IMG/VR virus record: IMGVR_UViG_3300036913_000007
Span: 1-27,289 of that record
Reading direction: 5' to 3' (one strand)
DNA length: 27,289 nucleotides
Source: a virus
Shown: positions 13,402 to 19,956 of the stretch, piece by piece
Layout: each line of letters starts with the position of its first letter
Position numbering within the stretch: position 1 is the first letter of the stretch
Program-made: the position numbers and the translations under genes
Notes under the pieces: model-generated
Told to the model about the DNA's origin: nothing
The model's input: the letters and a program-made list of their open reading frames with translations, nothing else
The model's database searches: none

Positions 13402-14075
13402 TGTTTCCTCGGCTGGTTGAGTCGTTTGTAGTTACCGTCGATCCATGTACGCAGAACCGCCGTCCAGTCTGTAATCTTTTGCCCATTACCCTTCTTCCAG
13501 CCCTGTCCGGTATATGTGTCGAAGAAGAGTCTGCACCATTCCATCAGCAGGTCGTTGTTGACGTTGTGGTGTCGCTTGTCGCGATACTGCTCAGCGTAGC
13601 TTGCAACAGCCACCTTGTCTGGGGGGACGAACCCTGGGGTGTGTGGCGCAACGCGCACCCCACTCTCTTTTCTTTCTTGTTTATATAGTTCTTCTTGTTC
13701 TCCTACCCCCGGGGGTACGCTACGAGTAGGCTGCGAGTACGCTACTCCCGAATTGTTCCATTTTGAGAAGTTTTTGAGGGTGAGTAGCGTACCCATGTGG
13801 GTAGGGTACTCCCGCTGTATCATCCCCTCGGACTCCAGCACCTGAAGCGCCTGGAGAATACGGGATTGCCCACACCGAGTCCATCGCTTCATGGTGGATA
13901 TGGCTACGACACATTGACCGGCATGAAGCTGAACTTCGTGACCACGATCATCCCTGTGTCGGTAGTCTCCCCGCTGTGCAAGAAGAAGGAACCGAGTGAA
14001 TAAAATATAGCAAACCGGGTCTTCAAGCACCTTGTTGGTGAGGACGCTGTCAAAGACCATGACGAATCGGTTCAC
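13398..14075 (-). CDS. Replication initiator / helicase-loader-like protein
   Basis: The product has 225 residues and starts with GTG at 14075 in a GTGA overlap, with GAGGAGA upstream. Residues 10-110 form a winged-helix domain: YILFTRFLLLAQRGDYRHR, then the LHAGQCVVAISTMKRW loop, QSRILQALQVLESEGMI as recognition helix, and a short wing (TLLTLKNFSKW). This layout is characteristic of phage replication initiators and DnaD-like proteins. A Pro-rich linker leads to a helical C-terminal part with LLMEWCRLFFDTYTGQGWKKGNG and WIDGNYKRL, typical of the DnaD-type or loader region. Immediate coupling to dnaB supports a loading role. Confidence 0.7.
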   Translation of the reverse strand: MNRFVMVFDSVLTNKVLEDPVCYILFTRFLLLAQRGDYRHRDDRGHEVQLHAGQCVVAISTMKRWTRCGQSRILQALQVLESEGMIQREYPTHMGTLLTLKNFSKWNNSGVAYSQPTRSVPPGVGEQEELYKQERKESGVRVAPHTPGFVPPDKVAVASYAEQYRDKRHHNVNNDLLMEWCRLFFDTYTGQGWKKGNGQKITDWTAVLRTWIDGNYKRLNQPRKQ

Positions 14076-14368
14076 TCGGCGGTCTCCTCGTTCTCGGCGG
14101 TGATCTCGATGGTATACCAGTTCGTCCTTCGATAGCGAGGTCGCTTTGTTACAGTAATCACTCCGAGTGATTCGAGGGTAGCGAGTCTTTTCCGTGCGGT
14201 GCGCCGGTCTACTCGCAACACGCGAGACAAGTATTCATCGCACACCGAGAGCGAGTCCGGCGCACGTTGCTGTGCCTCACAGATTAAGATGGTGAGAAGA
14301 ATCCAAAAAGGACACTGATATTCCTTGAAGAACTGTACTCCCTTATATTTCAAAGCTACACGCGTCAC
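14072..14368 (-). CDS. Small winged-helix DNA-binding protein
   Basis: The 98-residue protein uses a GTG start at 14368 behind a strong GGAGGAG site. The longer frame to 14587 has an Arg/Ser-rich, unnatural beginning and no site. SLSVCDEYLSRVLRVDRRTARKRLATLESLGVITVTKR is a helix-turn-helix with recognition helix and wing. The opening (VQFFKEYQCPFWILLTILICEAQQ) is an N-terminal helix packing against it. The protein resembles the N-terminal domain of the next gene's product and may be a paralogue or partner in initiation. Confidence 0.65.
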   Translation of the reverse strand: MTRVALKYKGVQFFKEYQCPFWILLTILICEAQQRAPDSLSVCDEYLSRVLRVDRRTARKRLATLESLGVITVTKRPRYRRTNWYTIEITAENEETAE

Positions 14369-14420
14369 GATGCACTCCTCCGTAGATTTCGCTGCACGAT
14401 CGGTTTGGGTTCGACGCAGA

Positions 14421-14612
14421 TCACTTCGCCTCCCACTGTTCGCCAATGCACTTGACGCGCCTGATCCCCTCGTGTTTCCCGATCTTCCCGGTGAGGAGGA
14501 AGGGAAGCTGTGCCTTCGTCGTGTCGTCGGGGACTTCGAGACGGGCGGTGCGAACATGGTTTCTGATTCCCTGGTCCATGTGAGCAAAGTAGTCCACCTC
14601 TAAAATCTTCAC
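14421..14612 (-). CDS. Small hypothetical protein
   Basis: The product has 63 residues and starts with GTG at 14612, six bases after AAAAGGAGGG. It is mixed-charge with short strands (MKILEVDYFAHMDQG, HVRTARLEVPDD) and no recognised domain. A 52-base gap separates it from the next gene, in which I see only that gene's ribosome site. Confidence 0.5.
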   Translation of the reverse strand: MKILEVDYFAHMDQGIRNHVRTARLEVPDDTTKAQLPFLLTGKIGKHEGIRRVKCIGEQWEAK

Positions 14613-14626
14613 TGTGTACCCTCCTT

Positions 14627-14818
14627 TTATCGCTTCACCATCGCAATAAAATCATCCACCTCGTCAGCGGGGTAGTATGGGTCGCACGAGTCTATCCACG
14701 GGATTTCCTCGATGCCCTCACGCTTCAGGTTGACGAGGGTCCTGCCGCCGATCCCGTTCTTGCGGAACAGGTGGGCAATATGTTGCAGACTGTACACTCG
14801 CTTCGGTTTCACGTTCAT
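14627..14818 (-). CDS. Excisionase/MerR-like small DNA-binding protein
   Basis: The product has 63 residues with an ATGA overlap at its start. RVYSLQHIAHLFRKNGIGGRTLVNLKREG is a helix-turn-helix. It is followed by IPWIDSCDPYYPADEVDDFI, in which the late YYPADEVDDFI matches the end of MerR/Xis-like winged helices (the wing, then a last helix). Such proteins bend or bind DNA as recombination directionality or replication factors. No integrase is in the window, so a lysogeny role is not implied. Confidence 0.6.
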   Translation of the reverse strand: MNVKPKRVYSLQHIAHLFRKNGIGGRTLVNLKREGIEEIPWIDSCDPYYPADEVDDFIAMVKR

Positions 14819-15039
14819 AGGGGCGCCGTCCTGTTCTCGGGAGGGATTCGATATTTCCCGTAGTAGATGTGTGGGTTGGTGGTGGACTGAACCCTGTCCA
14901 TCTGGATGTGGTAGCCGCGCTTCCTCAGGTCGTTGATCCTGGCCGCGAGACGAGTGCAGCCAAACTGGTCGATGGCCTCCAGCTGTGCGATCGTATAGCC
15001 GTGGAGAAGGTGGTTCAAGATTGCGTTCGCCTGTGTCAT
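14815..15039 (-). CDS. Helix-turn-helix protein, HTH_39-like (PF14090)
   Basis: The 74-residue protein begins with an ATGA overlap. AILNHLLHGYTIAQLEAIDQFGCTRLAARINDLRKRGYHI matches the family pattern: a first helix, a 'T..EA...FG..RLAARI.DLR.RG' recognition region and a terminal wing. The end of the protein (NPHIYYGKYRIPP) is the wing strand. Family members are common small regulators in phages and prophages. Confidence 0.75.
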   Translation of the reverse strand: MTQANAILNHLLHGYTIAQLEAIDQFGCTRLAARINDLRKRGYHIQMDRVQSTTNPHIYYGKYRIPPENRTAPL

Positions 15040-15272
15040 ACCAGCACCTCCAAATATGTGTTGACCCGCTGAGAGGTGGCGTACATCAGGATGCCGCGCA
15101 CCTCACCGTGGACCGTGATCTCCTTGCGGCCACCCCACGCCCGGGCTTCTCGGCGTGCCAGTGTTGCCGCCGTGAGTTTGTCGTCTCCGAAGAAGTACCT
15201 GGTCGCAACACAGACCAGTCCTTCGTAGTAGCGGACGATGTACCCTCGGTCACACTTGCTGTCTTTCTTCAC
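15036..15272 (-). CDS. Small hypothetical protein, first gene of the replication operon
   Basis: The product has 78 residues. The GTG at 15272 follows AAGGAGAACG. The frame is open far upstream, but the promoter at 15312-15340 lies there. The sequence alternates strands and basic patches (GYIVRYYEGLVCVATRYFFGDD, then ARREARAWGGRKEITVHGEVRG) and may bind nucleic acid. I recognise no family. As first gene after a strong promoter it should be well expressed. Confidence 0.6.
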   Translation of the reverse strand: MKKDSKCDRGYIVRYYEGLVCVATRYFFGDDKLTAATLARREARAWGGRKEITVHGEVRGILMYATSQRVNTYLEVLV

Positions 15273-15311
15273 GTCCGTTCTCCTTGTGATGGGTTGTCTG
15301 ACCTCACAACC

Positions 15312-15340
15312 AATATACGGAAAAGATTTTTCAATGTCAA
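15312..15340 (-). promoter_or_regulatory. Promoter of the leftward replication operon
   Basis: On the minus strand, TTGACA (15340-15335) and TATATT (15317-15312) are separated by 17 bases and followed by GG. The upstream 19 bases match the plus-strand promoter at 7266. Predicted start is near 15305, with 33 bases of leader before the GTG at 15272. Confidence 0.8.
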
Positions 15341-15361
15341 GTGAAATCTGAAAAATCTTTT
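15321..15361. repeat. 13-bp perfect inverted repeat spanning a promoter
   Basis: AAAAGATTTTTCA and its exact reverse complement (15321-15333 and 15349-15361) flank a 15-base core that contains the -35 box. The outer arm is the upstream element and the inner arm fills the spacer. An inverted repeat at this position is a typical repressor operator. A terminator is less likely since the stem is AT-rich. Confidence 0.75.
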
Positions 15362-15654
15362 CAGCGCAGGATGCCCTCGCGCAGCAGGAGGAGCCAGGTG
15401 CGCTCCATCGACGTATCGAACCCCATCTGCGGCATCTTGTGGCTGTCGTAATCCGAGTGACAACGGGAACACAGGAACGCAATGTAACAGTCGTGCGCCT
15501 TGATCCCCACGCCCTTACCGTGGGACATCGTGTTCGAGTGAGCCGCTACGGTGGTCCCATCGTTCCTCCCGCAGTATTGACAGGGACGATCCCTTGCAGC
15601 CTGGAGTATCTTCTTGTTTCGGTAGTGCGTCTGCTTGAAGTTCGGCTCACTCAT
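15361..15654 (-). CDS. YbcO-like recombination nuclease (DUF1364)
   Basis: This 97-residue protein opens with a basic helix (NKKILQAARDRPCQYCG), then AAHSNTMSHGKGVGIKAHDCYIAFLCSRCHSDYD. The CxxC...CxxCH zinc ligands, the AHS histidine and the GKGVGIKAHD stretch fit the YbcO/DUF1364 family. That family has an HNH-like fold and is thought to cut recombination intermediates such as D-loops. It fits its place at the end of the recombination operon. The ATG at 15654 overlaps the previous stop (ATGA). A GTG at 15666 is the alternative. Its stop codon is the first part of the following promoter's upstream element. Confidence 0.75.
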   Translation of the reverse strand: MSEPNFKQTHYRNKKILQAARDRPCQYCGRNDGTTVAAHSNTMSHGKGVGIKAHDCYIAFLCSRCHSDYDSHKMPQMGFDTSMERTWLLLLREGILR

Positions 15655-15929
15655 GTTGGCGCCCACACTTTCGAGGAGTCTACCTCAATCGCGATGCAGC
15701 CGGAGGAGAGCCGTTTATTGAGAATCGCCTGTCGTTCCAGGGAGTCCATCCATGCCAGATCGCCAGCAGTCTCCGGGAGGCGGCAAATACAGTGTCTGTG
15801 TGGACCGAGGGAAAGAATGTAGGGGTAGTAGTTGCCATGATAAAACTCTCTATCCCAATCCCGCTCCGCCTCTCTTTCGTCTGCAACGTCCCTCGTCACG
15901 CGGATCACCTTAATCTTCGGTGTACCCAT
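15651..15929 (-). CDS. Hypothetical protein
   Basis: The product has 92 residues. The ATG at 15929 follows GGGAGGGAG, within the last codons of the preceding gene, with a 20-base overlap. It begins with a beta strand (PKIKVIRVTRDV), then an acidic/basic helix (ADEREAERDWDREF). The centre contains HRHCICRLP, and the end has SSGCIAIEVDSSKVW. The His/Cys cluster could bind a metal. No family is recognised. Confidence 0.5.
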   Translation of the reverse strand: MGTPKIKVIRVTRDVADEREAERDWDREFYHGNYYPYILSLGPHRHCICRLPETAGDLAWMDSLERQAILNKRLSSGCIAIEVDSSKVWAPT

Positions 15930-16353
15930 ACTGATCTCCCTCCCAGGGTTGAAGTTGAATACCCAGCCACTCGGCATAGAGCTTGCACGTATCCACGTAG
16001 GCCCGGAACGTGTCCTTGTCCATCGAGCGGGTCTGCACGGAAACCTGCGTCTCCTCAACCTCGCCGGTCTTCTCGTTCACAACATACATGATCTCGTTCG
16101 CGAACTTCGCCTTGAGAAGAGCATGGACCTCGTCCTTCGTGTACCCGGTGTACTCCGCGATGGGCGTGACGATAGCAATCCAATAGAAGTTGTTGGCCAC
16201 CAGACTGCGCCGCTCGGTCCACGCCTGGATGCGAAGGATCACCTTCTTCCCGGGCCACCGCGCAGCGAGTATTGCCTTCAACCAGTTCCAGTCGATGTCG
16301 AGGTCTCCGTTCGGGCAGACCTCGGCATCGACAAAGAGAGTGTTGTCCATCAT
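15910..16353 (-). CDS. NinB-like recombination protein
   Basis: The product has 147 residues. ERRSLVANNFYWIAIVTPIAE corresponds well to the lambda NinB (Orf) signature R.RSL.QN..W, and the later QTRSMDKDTFRAYVDTCKLYAEWLGI corresponds to its S.T.R....F...L.....ERGV region. NinB binds single-stranded DNA and assists early recombination by displacing SSB, replacing host RecFOR functions. The N-terminus (NTLFVDAEVCPNGDLDIDW) is a strand-rich part as in Orf. Two ATGs at 16353 and 16350 overlap the previous stop; GGGGAG precedes both. Its neighbours, exonuclease, annealase and YbcO-like nuclease, fit the call. Confidence 0.6.
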   Translation of the reverse strand: MMDNTLFVDAEVCPNGDLDIDWNWLKAILAARWPGKKVILRIQAWTERRSLVANNFYWIAIVTPIAEYTGYTKDEVHALLKAKFANEIMYVVNEKTGEVEETQVSVQTRSMDKDTFRAYVDTCKLYAEWLGIQLQPWEGDQYGYTED

Positions 16354-16601
16354 TGAACTCCCCGGCGCCTGAAGATACGGCTGAAGAGTCTCGCCACGAG
16401 TCCCGTCTTCTTGGTCTCTGGTGCGGGGGTGGGGGGCCCGAGGGTCTTGCTCGGCTTCGGGAACTTACGCCTCTTCGCGTTCTCCAGCACCTCCCCAAAC
16501 TCCCGGTAACACTTCCCGCAGATTCTTCCGCCCCACACCTTGTTGTTCATGGAGAACCGCTTTGGTGTACTCTTCCCGCATCGCTTGCAGGTGACGTTCA
16601 T
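16350..16601 (-). CDS. Small zinc-ribbon protein
   Basis: The product has 83 residues. CKRCGKSTPKRF and ICGKCYREF form a CxxC...CxxC zinc ribbon at residues 5-32. A basic and Pro-rich linker follows, and the C-terminus is a basic amphipathic stretch (GLVARLFSRIFRRRGVQ) that could bind membrane or nucleic acid. GGGAGG precedes the ATG at 16601, which overlaps the annealase stop. Confidence 0.6.
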   Translation of the reverse strand: MNVTCKRCGKSTPKRFSMNNKVWGGRICGKCYREFGEVLENAKRRKFPKPSKTLGPPTPAPETKKTGLVARLFSRIFRRRGVQ

Positions 16602-17716
16602 TTCTTGCCTCCCGTGACCTGGGTGAGTTTCGCATTGAGCGAGCCGACGAGGATGTCGCGCTCCTGGTCCGTCAACATTCCCTTCTCGATCCGCCCCTTG
16701 ATCGTGAGAAGAACCGAGACCTTCGACGCTTCCTCGATCTGCGACATCAGGCTCGCAGCGGGGGAAACCGTCTTGGCCTTTTTTGCCTCGGATTTGGGCT
16801 TCGGCTCGGGCTTGGGTGCCGGTGCAGGCTCCGGGGTAGATCGTTCAACCACGGGTGGTTTCCGCTCCGGCGTGGGGGCCTCTGCCGGTGCTCCCGATCC
16901 GTCAAAGAGTGCCGGTCGGGGTGGAGGCGGAAATGCGGCCACAAACGCAGCCACAACCTTATCGAACTCGACCTGGGTCAACTCCTGCCGGTCGAGCATC
17001 GCCTTCGCCTCGCGCCCGAGGGCCTGCGCCCCAGGCTTGTCTGCCGCCCTTCCCTTCGCCTCAATCGCAATGATGGCGTTCTGGAGCCACTGTTTCGGGT
17101 CCATTTTGGTGGGAACATCTTCCTGTTTAACGACCGTCTCTGTCGAGACCACCTCGGTCTTCAGGGTGGGGGCGATAGACGTGGGGAGTGGAACCGTGAC
17201 GGCGTCCTTCAGTCCCTCGATCTCAGACTCGTCCATCATGCCGAGACCCAAGAGAGCGAGCACCGCCCGACGCTTCGCCTTTGTCATCGCCTTCATCCGG
17301 GCGTTCGCGAGGTCTTCACCCTTGAGGCCGAGTACGGCAACGCTACCGTCTTCGACGGTGAAACGTCCGTCCGGCATAGAGGCTTTGATCGTCACGGTGT
17401 AGATGTCTTCGTCCTTCTCTTTCGCAACCACGTCGTGACTGATTTTGTACTGGAGAGAGAGCTGTTGGGTGGCCCCCTTGTCCGCGTAGAGGATCAGTTT
17501 GCCTTTCAGGGTGAGTAGTTTGAAGGGTTGCGTTGCAGGGTCAAGTCCAACACGTTCGCAAAGGGCGTTGTAGTATGCAACACGCTGAGTAGGGGTCAAC
17601 TTGGACAAGTCCCCATTTAGGACCAGGGAAGCGACAACATCCGCATCCAATCCTGCGGCGGTGTTAGCCACGGCCTGATCCACCCCACGTTTCGCAATAT
17701 CTTGCACGTTTGTCAT
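16598..17716 (-). CDS. Annealase-like recombination protein (probable partner of YqaJ exonuclease)
   Basis: The product has 372 residues. Residues ~35-190 form the conserved part: LTPTQRVAYYNALCERVGLDPATQPF, LKGKLILYADKGATQQLS, then ANARMKAMTKAKRRAVLALLGLGMMDESE. This pattern recurs in phage proteins next to YqaJ exonucleases and SSB and resembles RecT/Rad52-like single-strand annealing proteins, though I cannot confirm the fold. A Pro/Ala/Glu-rich linker (~275-325) leads to a helical C-terminus. I chose the ATG at 17716, which has GGAG upstream and overlaps the preceding HNH stop (ATGA). The ATG at 17731 has no site. Confidence 0.65.
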   Translation of the reverse strand: MTNVQDIAKRGVDQAVANTAAGLDADVVASLVLNGDLSKLTPTQRVAYYNALCERVGLDPATQPFKLLTLKGKLILYADKGATQQLSLQYKISHDVVAKEKDEDIYTVTIKASMPDGRFTVEDGSVAVLGLKGEDLANARMKAMTKAKRRAVLALLGLGMMDESEIEGLKDAVTVPLPTSIAPTLKTEVVSTETVVKQEDVPTKMDPKQWLQNAIIAIEAKGRAADKPGAQALGREAKAMLDRQELTQVEFDKVVAAFVAAFPPPPRPALFDGSGAPAEAPTPERKPPVVERSTPEPAPAPKPEPKPKSEAKKAKTVSPAASLMSQIEEASKVSVLLTIKGRIEKGMLTDQERDILVGSLNAKLTQVTGGKK

Positions 17717-18099
17717 CGAAAGGTTCTCCATGTTTTATTGAGACCAATTTGGGAAATGTTGGAAGGGTCACACCCCACATCTCGCGCTATCGCCCTGCGT
17801 GATTCTCCACTTCGGAGACGAGCGCGAATCTGGGTAACCATTGGCCAGGTGAGCTTTTTCCCGGCCCTGCGCTTTTGTGCTTTGTCCCGCATATTGTCTG
17901 CGTGTGTTCCTAAGAATAGGTGCTCCGGATTGACGCAGGGAGGGTTATCGCAATGGTGGCAGACACATATCCCTTTGGGGATCGGTCCATTGACGGCCTC
18001 CCAGGCGGCACGATGAGCATACCGGGTTGATCCCCCGTCCCTGAAGGTACCGTACCCCCTCGTCGTCCTTCCTCCCACCCAAATCCAGCAGTCGGTCAT
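17713..18099 (-). CDS. HNH endonuclease, HNH_3 type (homing)
   Basis: This 128-residue protein starts at an ATGA overlap with the exonuclease stop. It opens with CWIWVGGRTTRGYGTF and continues YAHRAAWEAVNGPIPKGICVCHHCDNPPCVNPEHLFLGT, the HNH_3 core with HHCDNPxCxNPxH. A C-terminal helix-turn-helix (SRRAIARDVGCDPSNISQI) gives DNA specificity, and the end reads NKTWR. All catalytic residues are present. It is a paralogue of the endonuclease at 19025-19429. Its last codons TGGAGA provide the GGAG site for the annealase gene. Confidence 0.85.
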   Translation of the reverse strand: MTDCWIWVGGRTTRGYGTFRDGGSTRYAHRAAWEAVNGPIPKGICVCHHCDNPPCVNPEHLFLGTHADNMRDKAQKRRAGKKLTWPMVTQIRARLRSGESRRAIARDVGCDPSNISQIGLNKTWRTFR

Positions 18100-19028
18100 G
18101 GGAGTTTTGCGCCCTTTTCTCTTTTCAGGGAAAACACTCGAATATCCTTCGCTGTTACGGCAAAAGCAGCCTTATGCTGAATAGAGTAAGTCGCCAGGAC
18201 CCGTTCGCCTTCTACCAGGTTTTCATATTCTCCAACGAAGACTACCAGCTCCGCCTTCAACTCCTTCTCGATCTTCTCCAGCTCGGTGATCTTTGACTTC
18301 ACCGAAACGAGGGAGGCGACCTTTTCCTTGATCTCCTCTGTCGCCTCGATCTTCGATCCCAGCTCCGGCTTCATGCTCTCGGTGTCCCGAGCGGCAACGG
18401 GGATGTCTGTGACATCACCGAAGACTACCGCGTTGTGGAACTTCACCGCCGCGTCCACCATCACCTTCTCGAACTCCTCACTCCAGTCCACGTCCAGCCG
18501 GATAAACTTCTTCTTGTCGAGAACGGCCACCCAGATGATCGCCCTCCTGTAACCCGTGACGAACATCTGCCACTGGAGCTGCGCGTAGTACGACGTGGGA
18601 ACCGCTGCATCCCAGGCGCCCACCGCATAGCTCGTGGTGGTCTTCAGCTCCAGGATGATCGGATTGCCGTCACCAACAATCAGCCGGTCGAGGTTGCAGG
18701 TGGCCCAGGGGAACGCAGCGTGTCGCCTGATCTTGTTGTCGCGCTGCACACCATACTTCCCCGCCTCTTCGACCCCACCCTTCGGGAAAAAGTCCGGGTT
18801 CTTGCGCTGGAACATCAGGGCGCAGAAGTCTTCCAGCTCTGTCCCCCACTCGGTGTTGTCGTTCCCCTCAAACTCGGGAGCGAGGCCCACCTTCTTGTTG
18901 AAGAGTTCTCGGGGGGTCTCGTAGTTATTGAGCTGAAGAATCGCGCCGATGTCGGAGGAGCCGATGGTGTCCCTCCGCTGCGCTAACCAGTCCGCCCGAT
19001 CCATTCCAACGGTTGATACAGAGTTCAT
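18096..19028 (-). CDS. YqaJ-like viral exonuclease (lambda Exo family)
   Basis: The 310-residue product is a 5'-3' exonuclease that produces single-stranded ends for annealing. Motif I is RRDTIGSSDIGAILQLN (a Ser-Ser-Asp core). The nuclease core is CNLDRLI followed by IILELKTTTS, the D...ExK pair of the PD-(D/E)XK fold. YYAQLQWQMFVTGY is the conserved QLQ helix. The C-terminal 100 residues are a Glu/Lys-rich coiled coil (KSKITELEKIEKELKAEL). The ATG at 19028 overlaps the preceding HNH stop (ATGA) and uses GGAGG encoded by that gene's tail. A GTG at 19040 is rejected. Confidence 0.85.
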   Translation of the reverse strand: MNSVSTVGMDRADWLAQRRDTIGSSDIGAILQLNNYETPRELFNKKVGLAPEFEGNDNTEWGTELEDFCALMFQRKNPDFFPKGGVEEAGKYGVQRDNKIRRHAAFPWATCNLDRLIVGDGNPIILELKTTTSYAVGAWDAAVPTSYYAQLQWQMFVTGYRRAIIWVAVLDKKKFIRLDVDWSEEFEKVMVDAAVKFHNAVVFGDVTDIPVAARDTESMKPELGSKIEATEEIKEKVASLVSVKSKITELEKIEKELKAELVVFVGEYENLVEGERVLATYSIQHKAAFAVTAKDIRVFSLKREKGAKLP

Positions 19029-19429
19029 CCCAGCCTCCACGTTTTGTTGTGAATGATACTAAAAATCCTTGAGTGGGATACGTTAAAAATTGTCGCAAGC
19101 TGGCGCATCGAGAAACCACGCACACCGCGAACAACACCCACCTCTTCCCATGTTAGTTTTGCGGCGCGTCCGGCCTTCTCGCCACGATGATCCCCGCCAC
19201 GTCTCTTCGCCTCTCGATCTCTCGCATTGTCAGCGGGAGTTCCCAAGAAAAGATGGTCGGGATTGACGCATGGCGGGTTGTCGCAATGGTGACAGACGCA
19301 CATCCCGGGCGGTATTGGACCGTTGACCGCCTCCCACGCAACGCGATGGGCCTTCCGGGTTGACCCACTCCAGTGTAGTTGTCCGTACCCATAAGCGTCG
19401 GCAGAGTGCCGCCAAATCCAACATCCCAT
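19025..19429 (-). CDS. HNH endonuclease, HNH_3 type (homing)
   Basis: This 134-residue protein has GGAGGG upstream and its ATG shares a base with the preceding TAA (TAATG). The HNH_3 core reads KAHRVAWEAVNGPIPPGMCVC followed by HHCDNPPCVNPDHLFLGT, nearly identical to the paralogue at 17713. The C-terminal helix-turn-helix (MRQLATIFNVSHSRIFSII) and closing NKTWR match too, whereas the linker differs (RRGGDHRGEKAGRAAK). It lies between the gene at 19429 and the exonuclease gene, and its TGGAGG codons supply the latter's ribosome site. Confidence 0.85.
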   Translation of the reverse strand: MGCWIWRHSADAYGYGQLHWSGSTRKAHRVAWEAVNGPIPPGMCVCHHCDNPPCVNPDHLFLGTPADNARDREAKRRGGDHRGEKAGRAAKLTWEEVGVVRGVRGFSMRQLATIFNVSHSRIFSIIHNKTWRLG

Positions 19430-19665
19430 TATACGCCCTCCACTTTGATCGTGATCTCCGAGAGAATCTTGTCGAGCTTCGCCTTCTGTCGTGCAGCGGC
19501 CCCGTCGATCACCATTGCGACCGTGTCGCGGTCCCGCTGGTCGAGGACGTTGTTGCGGCTCCCATTCCTGGTTGACCGAGCGTGGGATTCAATGTCCTGG
19601 ATGTCGGTCTGGATACGGGCAACATCCCGGTAGAGTTCCCGGAGCTGTTCCATCGTGATCGCCAT
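19429..19665 (-). CDS. Small helical hypothetical protein
   Basis: The product has 78 residues, with GAGAGG before the ATG at 19665. It is nearly all helix: MEQLRELYRDVARIQTDIQDIESHARS followed by a basic loop and AMVIDGAAARQKAKLDKILSEITIKVE, which suggests an antiparallel coiled coil. It may be an accessory factor to the exonuclease, given its position, but no family is recognised. Confidence 0.55.
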   Translation of the reverse strand: MAITMEQLRELYRDVARIQTDIQDIESHARSTRNGSRNNVLDQRDRDTVAMVIDGAAARQKAKLDKILSEITIKVEGV

Positions 19666-19686
19666 ATTATACCTCTCTTTGTTAGT

Positions 19687-19950
19687 TTAGTTTTGCGCGA
19701 TAAACTCAAACTCGGCTATCTTCTCAAAGCCATCCATCACCGGTATTCCGCGATGCCCTATCGCATACGGTGGACCGTCACCTCGATTTTTGTACACCCG
19801 TTGAATTAGGGTGTGTACGGCTGCGTTCACCGCCAATGTCGCAACGTTGTCGGAGATGTTCGGGGTGTCCCGCCCCATCGAGTAATCTCGAAGGATGATG
19901 ATGCCGAAGCCCAGGTTCTTTATGTGCCTGATGTAGAGTTCCTTCTCCAT
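19687..19950 (-). CDS. Hypothetical protein at the head of the recombination operon; possibly leaderless
   Basis: The 87-residue reading starts with ATG at 19950, six bases after the -10 box, exactly where transcription should start, so its mRNA may have no leader. The other in-frame start (ATG at about 19878) has only a weak site. The protein is mixed alpha-beta with DYSMGRDTPNISDN, a helical VATLAVNAAVHTLIQRVYKN and GPPYAIGHRGIPVMDGFEKIAEFEF. No family is recognised. Confidence 0.5.
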   Translation of the reverse strand: MEKELYIRHIKNLGFGIIILRDYSMGRDTPNISDNVATLAVNAAVHTLIQRVYKNRGDGPPYAIGHRGIPVMDGFEKIAEFEFIAQN

Positions 19951-19956
19951 GCCACA

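Noticed and set aside
14627-14818. Evidence for lysogeny from the excisionase-like protein
   Set aside because: No integrase, repressor-like gene or attachment-site repeat is seen. Similar small winged helices act in replication or regulation in lytic phages.
15651-15929. L,D-transpeptidase motif in SSGCIAIEV
   Set aside because: The surrounding YkuD features (His before the motif at the right distance, Arg after the Cys) are missing, and the protein is too short.
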